Shown here: positions 8,317 through 18,138 of the stretch, piece by piece
How positions within the stretch are numbered: the first letter of the stretch is position 1
Layout: each line of letters opens with the position of its first letter
NCBI RefSeq assembly: GCF_007998985.1
Contig: NZ_CP041659.1
Coordinates: 1,362,001 to 1,426,000 of the forward strand
Direction of reading: 5' to 3'
DNA from: Sphingomonas xanthus
GTDB lineage: Bacteria; Pseudomonadota; Alphaproteobacteria; Sphingomonadales; Sphingomonadaceae
DNA length: 64,000 bases
Position numbers and translations under genes: made by a program
Notes under the pieces: generated by a model
Database searches by the model: none
Seen by the model: the letters and a program-made list of their open reading frames with translations, nothing else
What the model was told of the DNA's origin: nothing

Positions 8317-9778
8317 AGCGGGCCAGCCGTTTGTCCTTACCGCCAAGGTCAAGGGCGCGCTGCGGCTGGCGGCGGTCGATCGTGGGGCTGGGGCGTTGGG
8401 CCTCGTCCCTGGCATGACCCTGTCCGACGCGCGGGCACGCGTGCCGGGGCTCGCCTCCTTCACCCATGATCCTGCCGCCGACCTTGGCTGGCTGGAACGG
8501 CTGGCGGACGGTTGCCTGCGCTATTCGCCGATGGTCGCCGCCGACCCACCCGACGGGCTGCTGCTGGATATCGCCGGCTGTGCCCATCTGTTTGGCGGGG
8601 AAGCGGGGCTGGTGGCTGACCTCGACGACCGGCTCGACCGATTGGGACTGCATCGTCGGATGGCCTTTGCAGGAACGCAGGGCGCGGCTCGGGCGCTGGC
8701 CCGCTACCAGGCGCTGCCCGCGGCAGACGAGGCGGCGGCAGTCCGCCGTTTGCCGGTAACGGCGCTGGAATTGGGCGATGATGCGACATTGGCCCTGACC
8801 CGAGCCGGATTGAACAGGGTCGGCGAGTTGGCGGTACGGCCCATGGCCTCGGTTGCCGCCCGTTTCGGGGCGGAGACGGTCGCCGCGTTGCGCCATGTGC
8901 TGGGCGAGGAGGAACGGCCGATCGTTCCGCGTCAGCCGGCGGTGCCGGTCGCCGCCGAACGCCGCTTCGCGGAACCCATTGCCCGCACCGACGATGCGCT
9001 GACGGTGCTTGGCGAGCTGGTCGGGGAGGCGGCCGAGCAGATGGAGCGACGTCGGCTTGGCGGGCGCCGGTTCGAAGGGTTGTTGTTCCGCAGCGACGGG
9101 ATAATGCGGACGCTGGTGGTCGAGACCAGCCGGCCGAGCCGCGATCCGGCGCTGGTGGTGCGGCTAATGGCCGAGCGGATCGAGGCGCTGGCCGATCCCA
9201 TCGACCCCGGTTTCGGTTTTGACCTCATTCGCCTGCGGGTGCCGGTCACCGAGCCGCTGGCCGCAGCGCAGCTTGCAATGGAAGGCGGCGCGGCGGCAGA
9301 TGTCGAGGTCGACTCGCTGGTCGACCGGCTGAGCATCCGGCTGGGCCGTGAACGGGTGCGCAGGCTGGTTCCGCTCGATACCCATATTCCCGAGCAGATG
9401 CAGTTGGAATTGCCGGCGGTCGGGACCTCTCCGTCAAAAGCCGAATGGCCGCGACCCGAACCTGGCGAGCCGCCACTGCGGCCGCTTCATCTGTTCGACC
9501 CGCCGCAGCGGATCGAGGTGGTGGCCGAGGTGCCCGACGGGCCGCCGCACCGTTTTCGCTGGCGTCGCAAGCTGCATGAGGTGCGGCGCTTCGAAGGCCC
9601 CGAGCGGATCGCCAGCGAATGGTGGAAGCGCCGCGACGGAGAAGTCGACCGGCCTGGCCTGACCCGTGATTATTACCGGGTGGAGGATGCGCACGGACGG
9701 CGCTTCTGGCTATTCCGTCACGGGCTTTACGCGGAGAAGGCCGATCCCGGCTGGTACGTCCACGGCCTGTTCGCATGA
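8210..9778 (+). CDS. imuB: ImuB, Y-family-like polymerase subunit lacking the catalytic acids
   Basis: A 522-residue DinB/Y-family-like protein. The usual active-site strand is replaced by YLALWFPYLPADRL, without the catalytic Asp, as known for ImuB, which is a scaffold linking DnaE2 and the beta clamp. The palm/finger region is at about 10-230 and the little-finger-like region follows; QLELP near residue 405 may be a clamp-binding motif. The GTG at 8210 is preferred: GGAG lies at 8199-8202 and the family N-terminus (TRRYLALWFPYLP) follows. A frame opening at 8048 would add about 54 residues unlike the family. Confidence 0.9.
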   Translation: MTDKVSSTRRYLALWFPYLPADRLRRMPNDGAAGPEAGQPFVLTAKVKGALRLAAVDRGAGALGLVPGMTLSDARARVPGLASFTHDPAADLGWLERLADGCLRYSPMVAADPPDGLLLDIAGCAHLFGGEAGLVADLDDRLDRLGLHRRMAFAGTQGAARALARYQALPAADEAAAVRRLPVTALELGDDATLALTRAGLNRVGELAVRPMASVAARFGAETVAALRHVLGEEERPIVPRQPAVPVAAERRFAEPIARTDDALTVLGELVGEAAEQMERRRLGGRRFEGLLFRSDGIMRTLVVETSRPSRDPALVVRLMAERIEALADPIDPGFGFDLIRLRVPVTEPLAAAQLAMEGGAAADVEVDSLVDRLSIRLGRERVRRLVPLDTHIPEQMQLELPAVGTSPSKAEWPRPEPGEPPLRPLHLFDPPQRIEVVAEVPDGPPHRFRWRRKLHEVRRFEGPERIASEWWKRRDGEVDRPGLTRDYYRVEDAHGRRFWLFRHGLYAEKADPGWYVHGLFA

Positions 9779-12700
9779 CCACGCTGCCCTTCGCCGAACT
9801 GGTCGCAGCGACCAATTTCAGCTTTCTGCGCGGCGCGTCGCATCCCGCCGACATGGTCGGTCGTGCGCTGGAACTGGGCATGGCCGGGATTGGCATCGCC
9901 GACCGCAACACGGTGGCGGGGGTAGTGCGCGCCTGGGTCGCACTGCGCGATGGCCCGCAGCGGGCGATGGATGAAGCGATTGCTGATCGCGAACGGCGCG
10001 GCCGCCCGTCGTTGCTGACGCCCGAGGAACGGCAATTGTTCGAAACCGATTTGAAGCTGGTGGTCGGTGCGCGTCTGGTATTCGCCGACGGCACTCCCGA
10101 CATTGTCGCCTATCCGGCCAATCGTGGCGGCTGGGGCCGGCTGACCCGCCTGCTGACGGTCGGCAACCTGCGCGCGGTCAAGGGCGACTGTATTCTGCGT
10201 TTCGACGACCTTGCCGGCCATGCCGAAGACCTGCTGCTGATCGTCCTACCGGTGTCGACCGGCGGCGGGGAGGAGGCCCATCGCCAGCCGGTGCCCTATG
10301 CGCGAGCGGATGCGGGGCTGCGATTGGCCGAGGAGACTCCGCAGTCGCTTGCTGCCACGCTCGACCGGCTCGCCGCGCTGACGCCGGACCGGGTGTGGCT
10401 GGGCCTTACCATGCCCCGGCGCGGCGACGATGCGCGGCGCGCGGTGCGGCTAGCGGAGCTGGCGCGCAACTTCGGGGTTCCGCTGCTGGCGACCAATGAC
10501 GCGCTTTATGCCGGGGCGGAGCAGAGGCCGCTTCACGACCTGCTGACCTGCGTGCGTGAAGGCACGACCATCCATGCCGCGGGACGGCGGCTGGAAATGA
10601 ACGGGGAACGGCATCTGAAGTCCCCAGCGGAAATGGCGCGGCTGTTCGCCGCCTGGCCCGACGCGGTTGCGGAGACCATCCGGCTGCTCGACCGGATCGA
10701 CTTCCGGCTCGACGAGTTGCGCTACGAATATCCGCACGAGCCGGTGCCCCACGGCTGGGATGCCGATAGCTGGCTTGCGCACCTCGCCTGGCAGGCCGCG
10801 CATAAGCGGCATGGACCAGAACTGCCCGACCGGCTGGTCAGGCTGGTCGAAGAGGAGTTGGAGCTGATCCGGGCGCGGCGTTACGCTCCCTATTTTCTCA
10901 CGGTCCACGACATGGTCCGTTTCGCCCGGACGCAGCAGCCGCCGATCCTTTGCCAGGGGCGCGGCTCGGCGGCGAACAGTGCGGTCTGCTTCCTGCTCGG
11001 CATCACCTCGGTCGACCCGATGAAGCATGACCTGCTTTTTTCCCGCTTTATTTCCGAAGAGCGCAACGAGCCCCCCGACATCGATGTCGATTTCGAGCAT
11101 GAACGGCGCGAAGAGGTGATGCAGTATATCTATCGCCGCTATGGCCGGCACCGCGCGGGCATTGCCGCGACAGTGATCCATTATCGTTCGCGCAGCACGG
11201 TCCGTGAGGTCGCAAAGGCTCTGGGGATGACCGAGGACGTGTCGGCGCGGATCGCGTCGACCGTATGGGGCAGCTGGTCGGGCGATTTGGGGAATGAACG
11301 GATTAGCGAGGCGGGTTTTGACCTCGCCAACCCCGAAATCGTCCGCTTGCGCGCGTTTTGCGGGCAATTGTTGCGCAACCCCTTCCCGCGCCATTTGTCA
11401 CAGCATGTCGGCGGCTATGTGCTGACCCAGGACCGGCTCGACGAAACGGTGCCGATTCACAATGGCGCGATGGCTGACCGCACCTTCATCGAATGGGACA
11501 AGGACGACATCGACGCGCTTGGCTTGATGAAGGTCGATGTGCTGGCGCTGGGAATGCTGACCTGCATCCGGAAAAGCTTCGATCTGATGCGAGCCCACGG
11601 GCTTGGCGATCATACGCTGGAAGTCGATATCGATGCCGACGACCCGGCGGTGTTCGACATGCTGTGCAAAGGCGACAGCATCGGCGTGTTCCAGGTCGAA
11701 AGCCGGGCGCAGATCAACATGCTCCCCCGGCTTCGGCCACGCAATCTCTACGACCTTACGGTGCAGGTGGCGATCGTTCGCCCCGGCCCGATCGAGGGCG
11801 ACATGGTCCATCCCTATCTGCGCCGCCGCGCGGGGATTGATCCGGTCGAATATCCTTCGCCCGCGCCGCCCCACGACCCGGACGAATTGAAGAAATTGCT
11901 GGGCGGGACTTTCGGCGTTCCGCTGTTCCAGGAACAGGCGATGAAGCTGGCCATCGTGGCGGCGGAATTCACCCCGAACGAAGCCAACCGGCTGCGTCGG
12001 GCCATGGCCACCTTCCGTCATGCCGGGGGGATGGACGCGTTCCGCGACAAGCTCATCAACGGCATGACCGCGCGGGGCTATGACCGGGACTTTGCCGAAC
12101 GCTGCTACAGGCAGATCGAGGGGTTCGGCAGCTATGGCTTTCCCGAAAGCCATGCCTTGTCCTTCGCCCGGCTGGTCTATGTCTCGTCGTGGATCAAATG
12201 CCATCATCCCGCGGTGTTTGCGGCAGCATTGCTCAATTCGCAGCCGATGGGATTCTATGCGCCGGCGCAGCTCGTCCGCGATGCGGCCGAACATGGGGTC
12301 GAGGTGCGCGATGTCGACATCAACGCCAGCTCTTGGGACTGCACGCTGGAGCCGTGCGCCCAAGGCGGGCATGCGCTGCGGCTGGGCTTCCGGCTAATCG
12401 ACGGGTTTCGCGCCACCTGGGCGGCGGCGATCACCCAAGCGCGGGCGCGGGGAAATTTTGCAAGCCTGGAGGATCTTGCCCGCCGCGCCGCGCTTGGCCG
12501 GCCGGCGATCCGCGCGCTCGCTTCGGCCGATGCTTGCCGGTCGATCGGCCTCGACCGCCGCGCCGCGCTGTGGGATGCCCGGCGAATGCCGGAGGGGCAG
12601 TTGCCGCTGTTCGCTGCGGCCGATGCCGAGGAACTGGCCAGCGAGCCCGATGCCCATTTGCCGCCGATGCCAACGAGCGAGCAGGTGGTTGCCGATTACC

Positions 12701-13218
12701 AGACGTTGCGGCTTTCGCTGAAAGGCCATCCGATGTCCTTCCTGCGCGACATGTTCGCGGACGAAGGCGTGCTGAGCTGCGCCGAGACCAGCGCCGCCAA
12801 GAACGGGCAGCGGGTCCGGACCGCGGGGGTGGTGCTGGTTCGCCAGCGGCCGGGCGGGGGCAATGCAATCTTCATGACCATCGAGGATGAAAGCGGGGTG
12901 ACCAATATCCTGTTGTGGGCGCGCGATTTCGAACGGCAGCGGCGCGAAGTGATGGGGGCGCGGCTGATGGTCGTCGACGGGGTGGTCCAACGCAGCAAGG
13001 AAGGGATCGTCCACCTTATGGCCAGGCGGATCACTGACCGGACGGCGGAACTCGACCGGTTATCGAGGGCCCATCGGGCGACCATCCAGCTTTCGCGCGC
13101 GGACGAATTCGAACGGCCGCAACATCCGCGCGGCAAGTCGGCGCAGAGCCACCACGGCCAGCACCAGCCGCACCCGCGCAACGTCCGGATCCTGCCCAAG
13201 TCGCGCGATTTTCATTAA
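9775..13218 (+). CDS. dnaE2: Error-prone DNA polymerase DnaE2
   Basis: A 1147-residue C-family polymerase. The PHP domain opens FAELVAATNFSFLRGASHP, the DnaE2 form in which PHP metal ligands are degraded. The polymerase active site PPDIDVDFEHERRE is near residue 433, followed by helix-hairpin-helix and a C-terminal OB fold (residues about 1020-1090, ending in NILLWARDFERQRRE). It overlaps imuB by ATGA and completes the inducible mutasome: DnaE2 does the synthesis, ImuB brings it to the clamp. Length and ending (ILPKSRDFH) are normal; no frame damage is seen. Confidence 0.96.
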   Translation: MTTLPFAELVAATNFSFLRGASHPADMVGRALELGMAGIGIADRNTVAGVVRAWVALRDGPQRAMDEAIADRERRGRPSLLTPEERQLFETDLKLVVGARLVFADGTPDIVAYPANRGGWGRLTRLLTVGNLRAVKGDCILRFDDLAGHAEDLLLIVLPVSTGGGEEAHRQPVPYARADAGLRLAEETPQSLAATLDRLAALTPDRVWLGLTMPRRGDDARRAVRLAELARNFGVPLLATNDALYAGAEQRPLHDLLTCVREGTTIHAAGRRLEMNGERHLKSPAEMARLFAAWPDAVAETIRLLDRIDFRLDELRYEYPHEPVPHGWDADSWLAHLAWQAAHKRHGPELPDRLVRLVEEELELIRARRYAPYFLTVHDMVRFARTQQPPILCQGRGSAANSAVCFLLGITSVDPMKHDLLFSRFISEERNEPPDIDVDFEHERREEVMQYIYRRYGRHRAGIAATVIHYRSRSTVREVAKALGMTEDVSARIASTVWGSWSGDLGNERISEAGFDLANPEIVRLRAFCGQLLRNPFPRHLSQHVGGYVLTQDRLDETVPIHNGAMADRTFIEWDKDDIDALGLMKVDVLALGMLTCIRKSFDLMRAHGLGDHTLEVDIDADDPAVFDMLCKGDSIGVFQVESRAQINMLPRLRPRNLYDLTVQVAIVRPGPIEGDMVHPYLRRRAGIDPVEYPSPAPPHDPDELKKLLGGTFGVPLFQEQAMKLAIVAAEFTPNEANRLRRAMATFRHAGGMDAFRDKLINGMTARGYDRDFAERCYRQIEGFGSYGFPESHALSFARLVYVSSWIKCHHPAVFAAALLNSQPMGFYAPAQLVRDAAEHGVEVRDVDINASSWDCTLEPCAQGGHALRLGFRLIDGFRATWAAAITQARARGNFASLEDLARRAALGRPAIRALASADACRSIGLDRRAALWDARRMPEGQLPLFAAADAEELASEPDAHLPPMPTSEQVVADYQTLRLSLKGHPMSFLRDMFADEGVLSCAETSAAKNGQRVRTAGVVLVRQRPGGGNAIFMTIEDESGVTNILLWARDFERQRREVMGARLMVVDGVVQRSKEGIVHLMARRITDRTAELDRLSRAHRATIQLSRADEFERPQHPRGKSAQSHHGQHQPHPRNVRILPKSRDFH

Positions 13219-13222
13219 GGCT

Positions 13223-14398
13223 TCAAAGCGCCTCGATGATGGTCACATTGGCGATGCCGCCACCCTCGCACATGGTCTGCAGGCCGAACCGCTTGCCCCG
13301 GGCGCGTAACGCGTGGACCAGCGTCGCCATCAACTTGGTCCCGCTCGCGCCGAGCGGATGACCGAGTGCGATCGCCCCTCCGTTGACGTTGAGCCGATTG
13401 GGGTCGGCGCCGATTTCCCTGAGCCAGGCCAGCGGTACCGGAGCGAACGCCTCGTTGACCTCATAAAGATCGATCTCGGCAAGCGACCGTCCCGACCGGT
13501 CCAGCGCGCGACGGGTCGCGGGGATCGGCTCTTCGAGCATGATCACCGGGTCGCCGCCGGTCACCGCCAGATGGTCGATCCGAGCCAGCGGGGTCAGGCC
13601 ATGCTCCTTCAGGGCGCGTTCTGAGACGACCAGTACTCCCGACGCGCCGTCGCACATCTGACTGGCGTTGCCGGCGGTGATGACGCCGCCCGGAGCAATG
13701 GTTTTGAGCGCCGCCAGCCCATCGCGACCGGCGTCGGCGCGAATGCCTTCGTCACGGTCGTGACGAACCGCATTGCCTTCCCGGTCGAGCCCGTCGAGCA
13801 CGAGCAACTCGCGCGCGAACGCCCGGGCATCGGCGGCGGCGGCAGCCTTCCGATGGCTGTCGAGCGCGAAATCATCGAGCATGTCGCGGCCGAACCCATA
13901 TTTGCGAGCCATCATTTCCGCACCGGTGAACTGGCTGAACTCATTGACGCGATAGCGCTGCTTGATCGAGTCCGGCCATGGCCCGTCGCCAATCCCCGCC
14001 TGCATCGGCAGGATGACCGGAGTTCCCATCGGCACGCGGGTCATGCTTTCGACGCCGCAGGCAATGACTATGTCCTGGGTGCCGCTCATCACCGCCTGGG
14101 CTGCGAAATGAAGCGCTTGCTGCGAACTGCCGCATTGCCGGTCGATGCTGACGGCGGGCACGCTGTCGGGAAGCGACGATGCCAGCACCATGTTGCGGCC
14201 GATATGGAAACTCTGTTCGCCCACCTGGCTGACGCAGCCGGCGATGACGTCGTCGATCGCCGACGGATCGGTCCCGCTGCGCGACACCAGCGCGTCGAGG
14301 ACCGCCGCGCCAAGGTCGGCCGGATGCCAGTCGCGCAGGGCTCCCCCGCGTTTTCCGCCAGCGGTCCGCAGGGCTTCGACGATATAGGCCTCGGGCAT
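13223..14398 (-). CDS. Acetyl-CoA acyltransferase (thiolase family)
   Basis: A 391-residue thiolase. The nucleophile Cys is in DRQCGSSQQAL near residue 88, and [17 protein letters not shown] and MCEGGGIAN supply the catalytic His and second Cys. It may act in beta-oxidation or acetoacetyl-CoA turnover; the substrate is not readable. The ATG at 14398 is supported by GGAGGAAACTT directly before it and overlaps the manA stop by one base (TGATG), so it is translated from the manA transcript, an odd functional pairing. Confidence 0.9.
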   Translation of the reverse strand: MPEAYIVEALRTAGGKRGGALRDWHPADLGAAVLDALVSRSGTDPSAIDDVIAGCVSQVGEQSFHIGRNMVLASSLPDSVPAVSIDRQCGSSQQALHFAAQAVMSGTQDIVIACGVESMTRVPMGTPVILPMQAGIGDGPWPDSIKQRYRVNEFSQFTGAEMMARKYGFGRDMLDDFALDSHRKAAAAADARAFARELLVLDGLDREGNAVRHDRDEGIRADAGRDGLAALKTIAPGGVITAGNASQMCDGASGVLVVSERALKEHGLTPLARIDHLAVTGGDPVIMLEEPIPATRRALDRSGRSLAEIDLYEVNEAFAPVPLAWLREIGADPNRLNVNGGAIALGHPLGASGTKLMATLVHALRARGKRFGLQTMCEGGGIANVTIIEAL

Positions 14399-15192
14399 CA
14401 AGTTTCCTCCTGGACGTGCGACCATGCCAACACGAAGTTGCCGCCGCTGGCCAGCGAGCCCACTTCCAATTCGTCGACTAGGCCGCATTCGCCGGGCCTC
14501 AGTCCGGCGACTTCCGCGTCGATGGGCAGCAATTGGATATCGCGCATCGCCGGAAGCGGCGGCGGGACGCCGACGCACCACGCGACGCCGAAATGCGGTC
14601 CGTCGACAAGGATCCTGCTGGCATCACCAACCTGTCCGTCAACCGGGTGGTGATGCGGTTCGGCGCGCGCGACATCGGCCGACTCCTGGAGATGCAAGTC
14701 ACGCTCGCGGCCGTAATCGTAGAGGCGGTAGGTAAGGTCGGCCGCTTGCTGGATCTCCAGCACGGTCAGTCCAGCCCCCAGCGAATGGATGGTCCCGGCC
14801 GGGTTGTAGATTACATCGCCCCGACGCGGCTTTCGCCATTCGACCAGGTCGGCGATCGCCCCGCTTCGCGCCGCTTCGACCAGTTCGGCGCGCCCAAGAG
14901 GGCGGCAGGTCCCGATCCCGATCTCGGCATCGTCGGTCGCTTCCAGCACGATCCAGCATTCGTCCTTGCCATAGGCATGGCCGGCGGCCCTTGCGGCCTC
15001 ATCGTCGGGATGGACCTGGACCGATAGGCGCTCAGTCGTGAAAAGATATTTGGCCATGACGTCGAACGGCCGTCCCGCCGGCGACTCGAACCAGATTTCG
15101 CCGACTTTTTGCTTTGGCGCAGCGCCGAAGCACGGATCCAGCCCGCACCGCCCCCAGGGCTTTTCAACGATCCTGGTTGCCAGCCTTTGCAC
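14398..15192 (-). CDS. manA: Class I mannose-6-phosphate isomerase
   Basis: A 264-residue short type I phosphomannose isomerase (cupin). Conserved parts are EKPWGR, VGEIWFE, LSVQVHPDDEAA (zinc ligands) and PAGTIHSLGAGLTVLEIQQ...TYRLYDYGR. It interconverts mannose 6-phosphate and fructose 6-phosphate and so links to GDP-mannose and exopolysaccharide. The open frame extends to 15297, but a GTG at 15192 with AAAGGAG five bases upstream and the family-like N-terminus VQRLATRIVEKPWG is the better start. Divergent from hpd, with 162 bp between. Confidence 0.88.
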   Translation of the reverse strand: MQRLATRIVEKPWGRCGLDPCFGAAPKQKVGEIWFESPAGRPFDVMAKYLFTTERLSVQVHPDDEAARAAGHAYGKDECWIVLEATDDAEIGIGTCRPLGRAELVEAARSGAIADLVEWRKPRRGDVIYNPAGTIHSLGAGLTVLEIQQAADLTYRLYDYGRERDLHLQESADVARAEPHHHPVDGQVGDASRILVDGPHFGVAWCVGVPPPLPAMRDIQLLPIDAEVAGLRPGECGLVDELEVGSLASGGNFVLAWSHVQEET

Positions 15193-15354
15193 AGCTTCTC
15201 CTTTGCCCCGCGCACAATGCACAAGGTCGTGCCGTCCACTAGCCATAAGGCATCGCTTTGCCATTGCCGAGCCGCATTGCGGCGGGTCAGAAATCACTGT
15301 CCCTCGCGGTTCCCGGGCGTTAGTGGAGGCGGGTCACAAGGTTGGAGAAACGTC

Positions 15355-16464
15355 ATGGCTACCGCCACTTCCGTCGAGCTCGGCCCGCTGGGCCTTGAGA
15401 ACCCGATGGGAACCGACGGCTTCGAGTTCGTCGAATATGCCGCGCCAGATCCGGAACTGCTGCGCTCGCTGTTCACCAAGATGGGCTTTCCGGCGGTCGC
15501 CAGGCACAAGCGCAAGGATGTCACGCTGCACCGCCAGGGTGACATCAACTTCATCATCAATGCCGAAGCCGACAGTTTTGCCTCGCATTTCGCCGCCGAA
15601 CATGGGCCGTCGGCCTGCGCCATGGCGTTTCGCGTCAAGGACGCCAAGGCAGCTCACGACCGGGCGATGAGCATGGGCGCGACCGACGTCCATAACGATG
15701 TGGCGGAAGGCGAAGTCGACATTCCCGGGATCGAAGGGATTGGCGGCTCGATCCTGTATTTTGTTGACCGTTACGGCGGGACTCCGGGCGACGGCAGCAC
15801 CATCTATGACGTCGATTTCGACTTTTTTCCCGACGCCGAAGCGAAGGTCGCGCAAGCCAATTCGCACCTCACCTACCTCGATCACCTGACCCACAATGTG
15901 CATCGCGGTCGGATGAGCCATTGGGCCGAGTTCTACGAGCAGCTCTTCAATTTCCGCGAGATCCGCTACTTCGACATCGAGGGCAAGGTGACCGGCCTGT
16001 TCTCCAAGGCGATGACGAGTCCATGCGGCAAAATCCGCATTCCTCTGAATGAAAGCCAGGACGATAAGAGCCAGATCGAGGAATTCCTGCGCGAATATAA
16101 GGGCGAGGGCATCCAGCATATCGCGCTCGGATCCGACGATATTTACGCCACCGTCGACATCCTCTCGGCCCGCGGCATTCCCTTCCAGGACACGCCCGAC
16201 ACCTATTATGAGCTCGTCGATGAGCGGGTGAAGGACCATGGCGAGCCGACCGCGGAACTGGAAAAGCGCCGTATCCTCGTCGACGGAGCGCCCACCGAGG
16301 GCCAGGGGCTGCTGCTGCAGATCTTCACCCAGAATGTGATCGGCCCGATCTTCTTCGAGATCATCCAGCGCAAAGGGAATGAGGGCTTCGGCGAAGGCAA
16401 TTTCAAGGCGCTGTTCGAATCGATTGAGCTCGACCAGATTCGCCGCGGGGTGATCGACGCCTGA
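15355..16464 (+). CDS. hpd: 4-hydroxyphenylpyruvate dioxygenase
   Basis: A 369-residue HPPD with two VOC domains. The iron triad is in place: H177 in YLDHLTHNV, H255 in GIQHIAL and E335 in FFEIIQR. It converts 4-hydroxyphenylpyruvate to homogentisate in tyrosine breakdown. The ATG at 15355 is preceded by GGAGA and yields the normal length; the open frame further upstream runs into the manA promoter region. It is followed, 1 bp after its stop, by paaI. PhhA, PhhB and MaiA of the same route are elsewhere in the window; homogentisate dioxygenase and FahA are not. Confidence 0.96.
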   Translation: MATATSVELGPLGLENPMGTDGFEFVEYAAPDPELLRSLFTKMGFPAVARHKRKDVTLHRQGDINFIINAEADSFASHFAAEHGPSACAMAFRVKDAKAAHDRAMSMGATDVHNDVAEGEVDIPGIEGIGGSILYFVDRYGGTPGDGSTIYDVDFDFFPDAEAKVAQANSHLTYLDHLTHNVHRGRMSHWAEFYEQLFNFREIRYFDIEGKVTGLFSKAMTSPCGKIRIPLNESQDDKSQIEEFLREYKGEGIQHIALGSDDIYATVDILSARGIPFQDTPDTYYELVDERVKDHGEPTAELEKRRILVDGAPTEGQGLLLQIFTQNVIGPIFFEIIQRKGNEGFGEGNFKALFESIELDQIRRGVIDA

Positions 16465-16465
16465 C

Positions 16466-16897
16466 ATGGCGGTCGATGACGACCGGCTGGCCCGCCGCGT
16501 CGCCGACGCAATGCTGTCGCGCGAAGGCACGGGGCCGGCGTGGAAGGTCGAAATCGAGGAAGCGCGATCAGGTTATGCGCGGGTCCGCATGACGATCCGC
16601 CCCGACATGGCCAACGGACATGGGATCGCCCATGGCGGGATGATATTCGCATTGGCCGACACGGCCTTCGCTTACGCCTGCAACAGCCGCAACGCGATCA
16701 CCGTCGCGCAGCATGGTTCGATCAGTTTCCTCTCGCCGGTACAGGTGGGCGAAACACTGGTGGCGGAAGCCGTGGAGCGCGCCCGCGAGGGCCGGAGCGG
16801 TGTCTATGCGGTGCAGGTACGTGCCGGCGAGGGGCGGATCGTTGCCGAATTCCAGGGACTTTCGCGCGAAACTGGCGGGATGGTGATCGAGCCCTGA
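16466..16897 (+). CDS. paaI: PaaI-type hydroxyphenylacetyl-CoA thioesterase
   Basis: A 143-residue single hotdog-fold protein. The motif GHGIAHGGMIFALADTAFAYACN (Asp of LADTAF as catalytic base) is that of PaaI, the thioesterase that clears dead-end CoA esters and frees CoA in phenylacetate breakdown. It starts 1 bp after the hpd stop and is followed by pcaF/paaJ and paaD, which support the Paa assignment. Confidence 0.88.
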   Translation: MAVDDDRLARRVADAMLSREGTGPAWKVEIEEARSGYARVRMTIRPDMANGHGIAHGGMIFALADTAFAYACNSRNAITVAQHGSISFLSPVQVGETLVAEAVERAREGRSGVYAVQVRAGEGRIVAEFQGLSRETGGMVIEP

Positions 16898-16935
16898 CCC
16901 TTGCCGCTGAACGGTGCCGCGCCTAGGTGGACGGC

Positions 16936-18138
16936 ATGACCGACGCCTTCATCTGCGATGCTGTCCGCACACCCATCGGGCGCTATGCCGGCGCCCTTAA
17001 GGACGTGCGGCCCGACGACCTTGCCGCAATTCCCCTCCGCGCACTGAAAGAGCGCAACCCGGGGCTCGATTGGGACTCGGTCGATGACCTCATTCTCGGT
17101 TGCGCAAACCAAGCCGGCGAGGACAATCGGAATGTCGCGCGCATGGCGGCCCTGCTCGCCGGGTTGGGGACCAGCGTTCCCGGGACCACGGTCAATCGGC
17201 TGTGCGGCTCCGGCCTCGACGCGGTGGCCATCGCCGCCCGCGCGATCAAGGCCGGCGAGGCCGACCTGATCGTCGCTGGCGGCGTCGAGAGCATGACCCG
17301 CGCCCCGTTCGTGATGCCCAAGGCCGAAACGGCCTTCGGGCGGGCCAATGGTGTGTTCGACACGACCATCGGCTGGCGCTTCGTCAACCGGAAGCTGAAG
17401 GCGGAATTCGGCATCGATTCGATGCCCGAAACGGCCGAAAATGTAGCCGAGGAGTTTCAGGTCAGCCGGCAGGACCAGGACAAGTTTGCGGCAGAAAGCC
17501 AGCGCCGCGCCGCTGCCGCCCAGGCCAACGGCCGGCTGGCCGCCGAAATCGTTCCGGTGACCGTCCCCCAGCGCAAGGGCGATCCGATCGTCGTCGATCG
17601 TGACGAACATCCGCGCGAAACCAGCGTTGACAAGCTCGCCGCGCTCAAGTCGATCGTGCGCGAGGGTGGTACTGTCACTGCCGGCAATGCGTCCGGGGTC
17701 AATGACGGGGCAGCGGCGCTCATTATCGCCTCGGCCTCCGCGGTCGAAAAATATCGGCTCACCCCGCGGGCCAAGGTGCTCGGGGCGGCGGTCGCGGGCG
17801 TCCCGCCGCGGATCATGGGAATCGGCCCAGCCCCGGCGACCAACCGGCTGCTCGACCGGCTGGGGCTGACGGTCAGCCAGATCGACATTGTCGAACTAAA
17901 CGAGGCATTCGCCGCGCAGGGGCTGGCGGTGCTCCGCCAACTAGGCCTGCCCGACGATGCGGACCATGTGAACCCCAACGGCGGGGCGATCGCGCTCGGT
18001 CATCCGCTCGGAATGTCCGGCGCCCGCCTAGCGCTGACCGCGACCGAGGAACTGCAGCGCAGCAGCGGCCGCTACGCGCTTGCGACCATGTGCATCGGTG
18101 TCGGCCAGGGAATTGCATTGGCGCTTGAGCGGGTTTGA
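16936..18138 (+). CDS. pcaF: 3-oxoadipyl-CoA thiolase
   Basis: A 400-residue thiolase. It matches the PcaF/PaaJ signature very closely: [49 protein letters not shown] (nucleophile Cys near 90), [14 protein letters not shown] and TMCIGVGQG (second Cys). It cleaves 3-oxoadipyl-CoA to succinyl-CoA and acetyl-CoA, the last step of the phenylacetate and beta-ketoadipate routes. An in-frame GTG three codons upstream is possible; the ATG at 16936 gives the family start [13 protein letters not shown]. Its TGA overlaps the paaD ATG by one base. Next to paaI and paaD, the name paaJ would be equally suitable. Confidence 0.93.
   Translation: MTDAFICDAVRTPIGRYAGALKDVRPDDLAAIPLRALKERNPGLDWDSVDDLILGCANQAGEDNRNVARMAALLAGLGTSVPGTTVNRLCGSGLDAVAIAARAIKAGEADLIVAGGVESMTRAPFVMPKAETAFGRANGVFDTTIGWRFVNRKLKAEFGIDSMPETAENVAEEFQVSRQDQDKFAAESQRRAAAAQANGRLAAEIVPVTVPQRKGDPIVVDRDEHPRETSVDKLAALKSIVREGGTVTAGNASGVNDGAAALIIASASAVEKYRLTPRAKVLGAAVAGVPPRIMGIGPAPATNRLLDRLGLTVSQIDIVELNEAFAAQGLAVLRQLGLPDDADHVNPNGGAIALGHPLGMSGARLALTATEELQRSSGRYALATMCIGVGQGIALALERV

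Noticed and set aside
11398-12372. Long antisense frame in dnaE2 (and similar ones in GH15, otsA and imuA-imuB)
   Set aside because: Expected in GC-rich DNA; composition is Arg/Pro/Gly/His-rich, no family match, and the sense genes are complete.
13223-13228. Shared-stop palindrome between dnaE2 and the thiolase gene
   Set aside because: The stops are separated by four bases, so this convergent pair does not follow the CTAG/TTAA pattern; likewise paaD/SMI1, dnaJ/DUF1428 and fprA/mscS.
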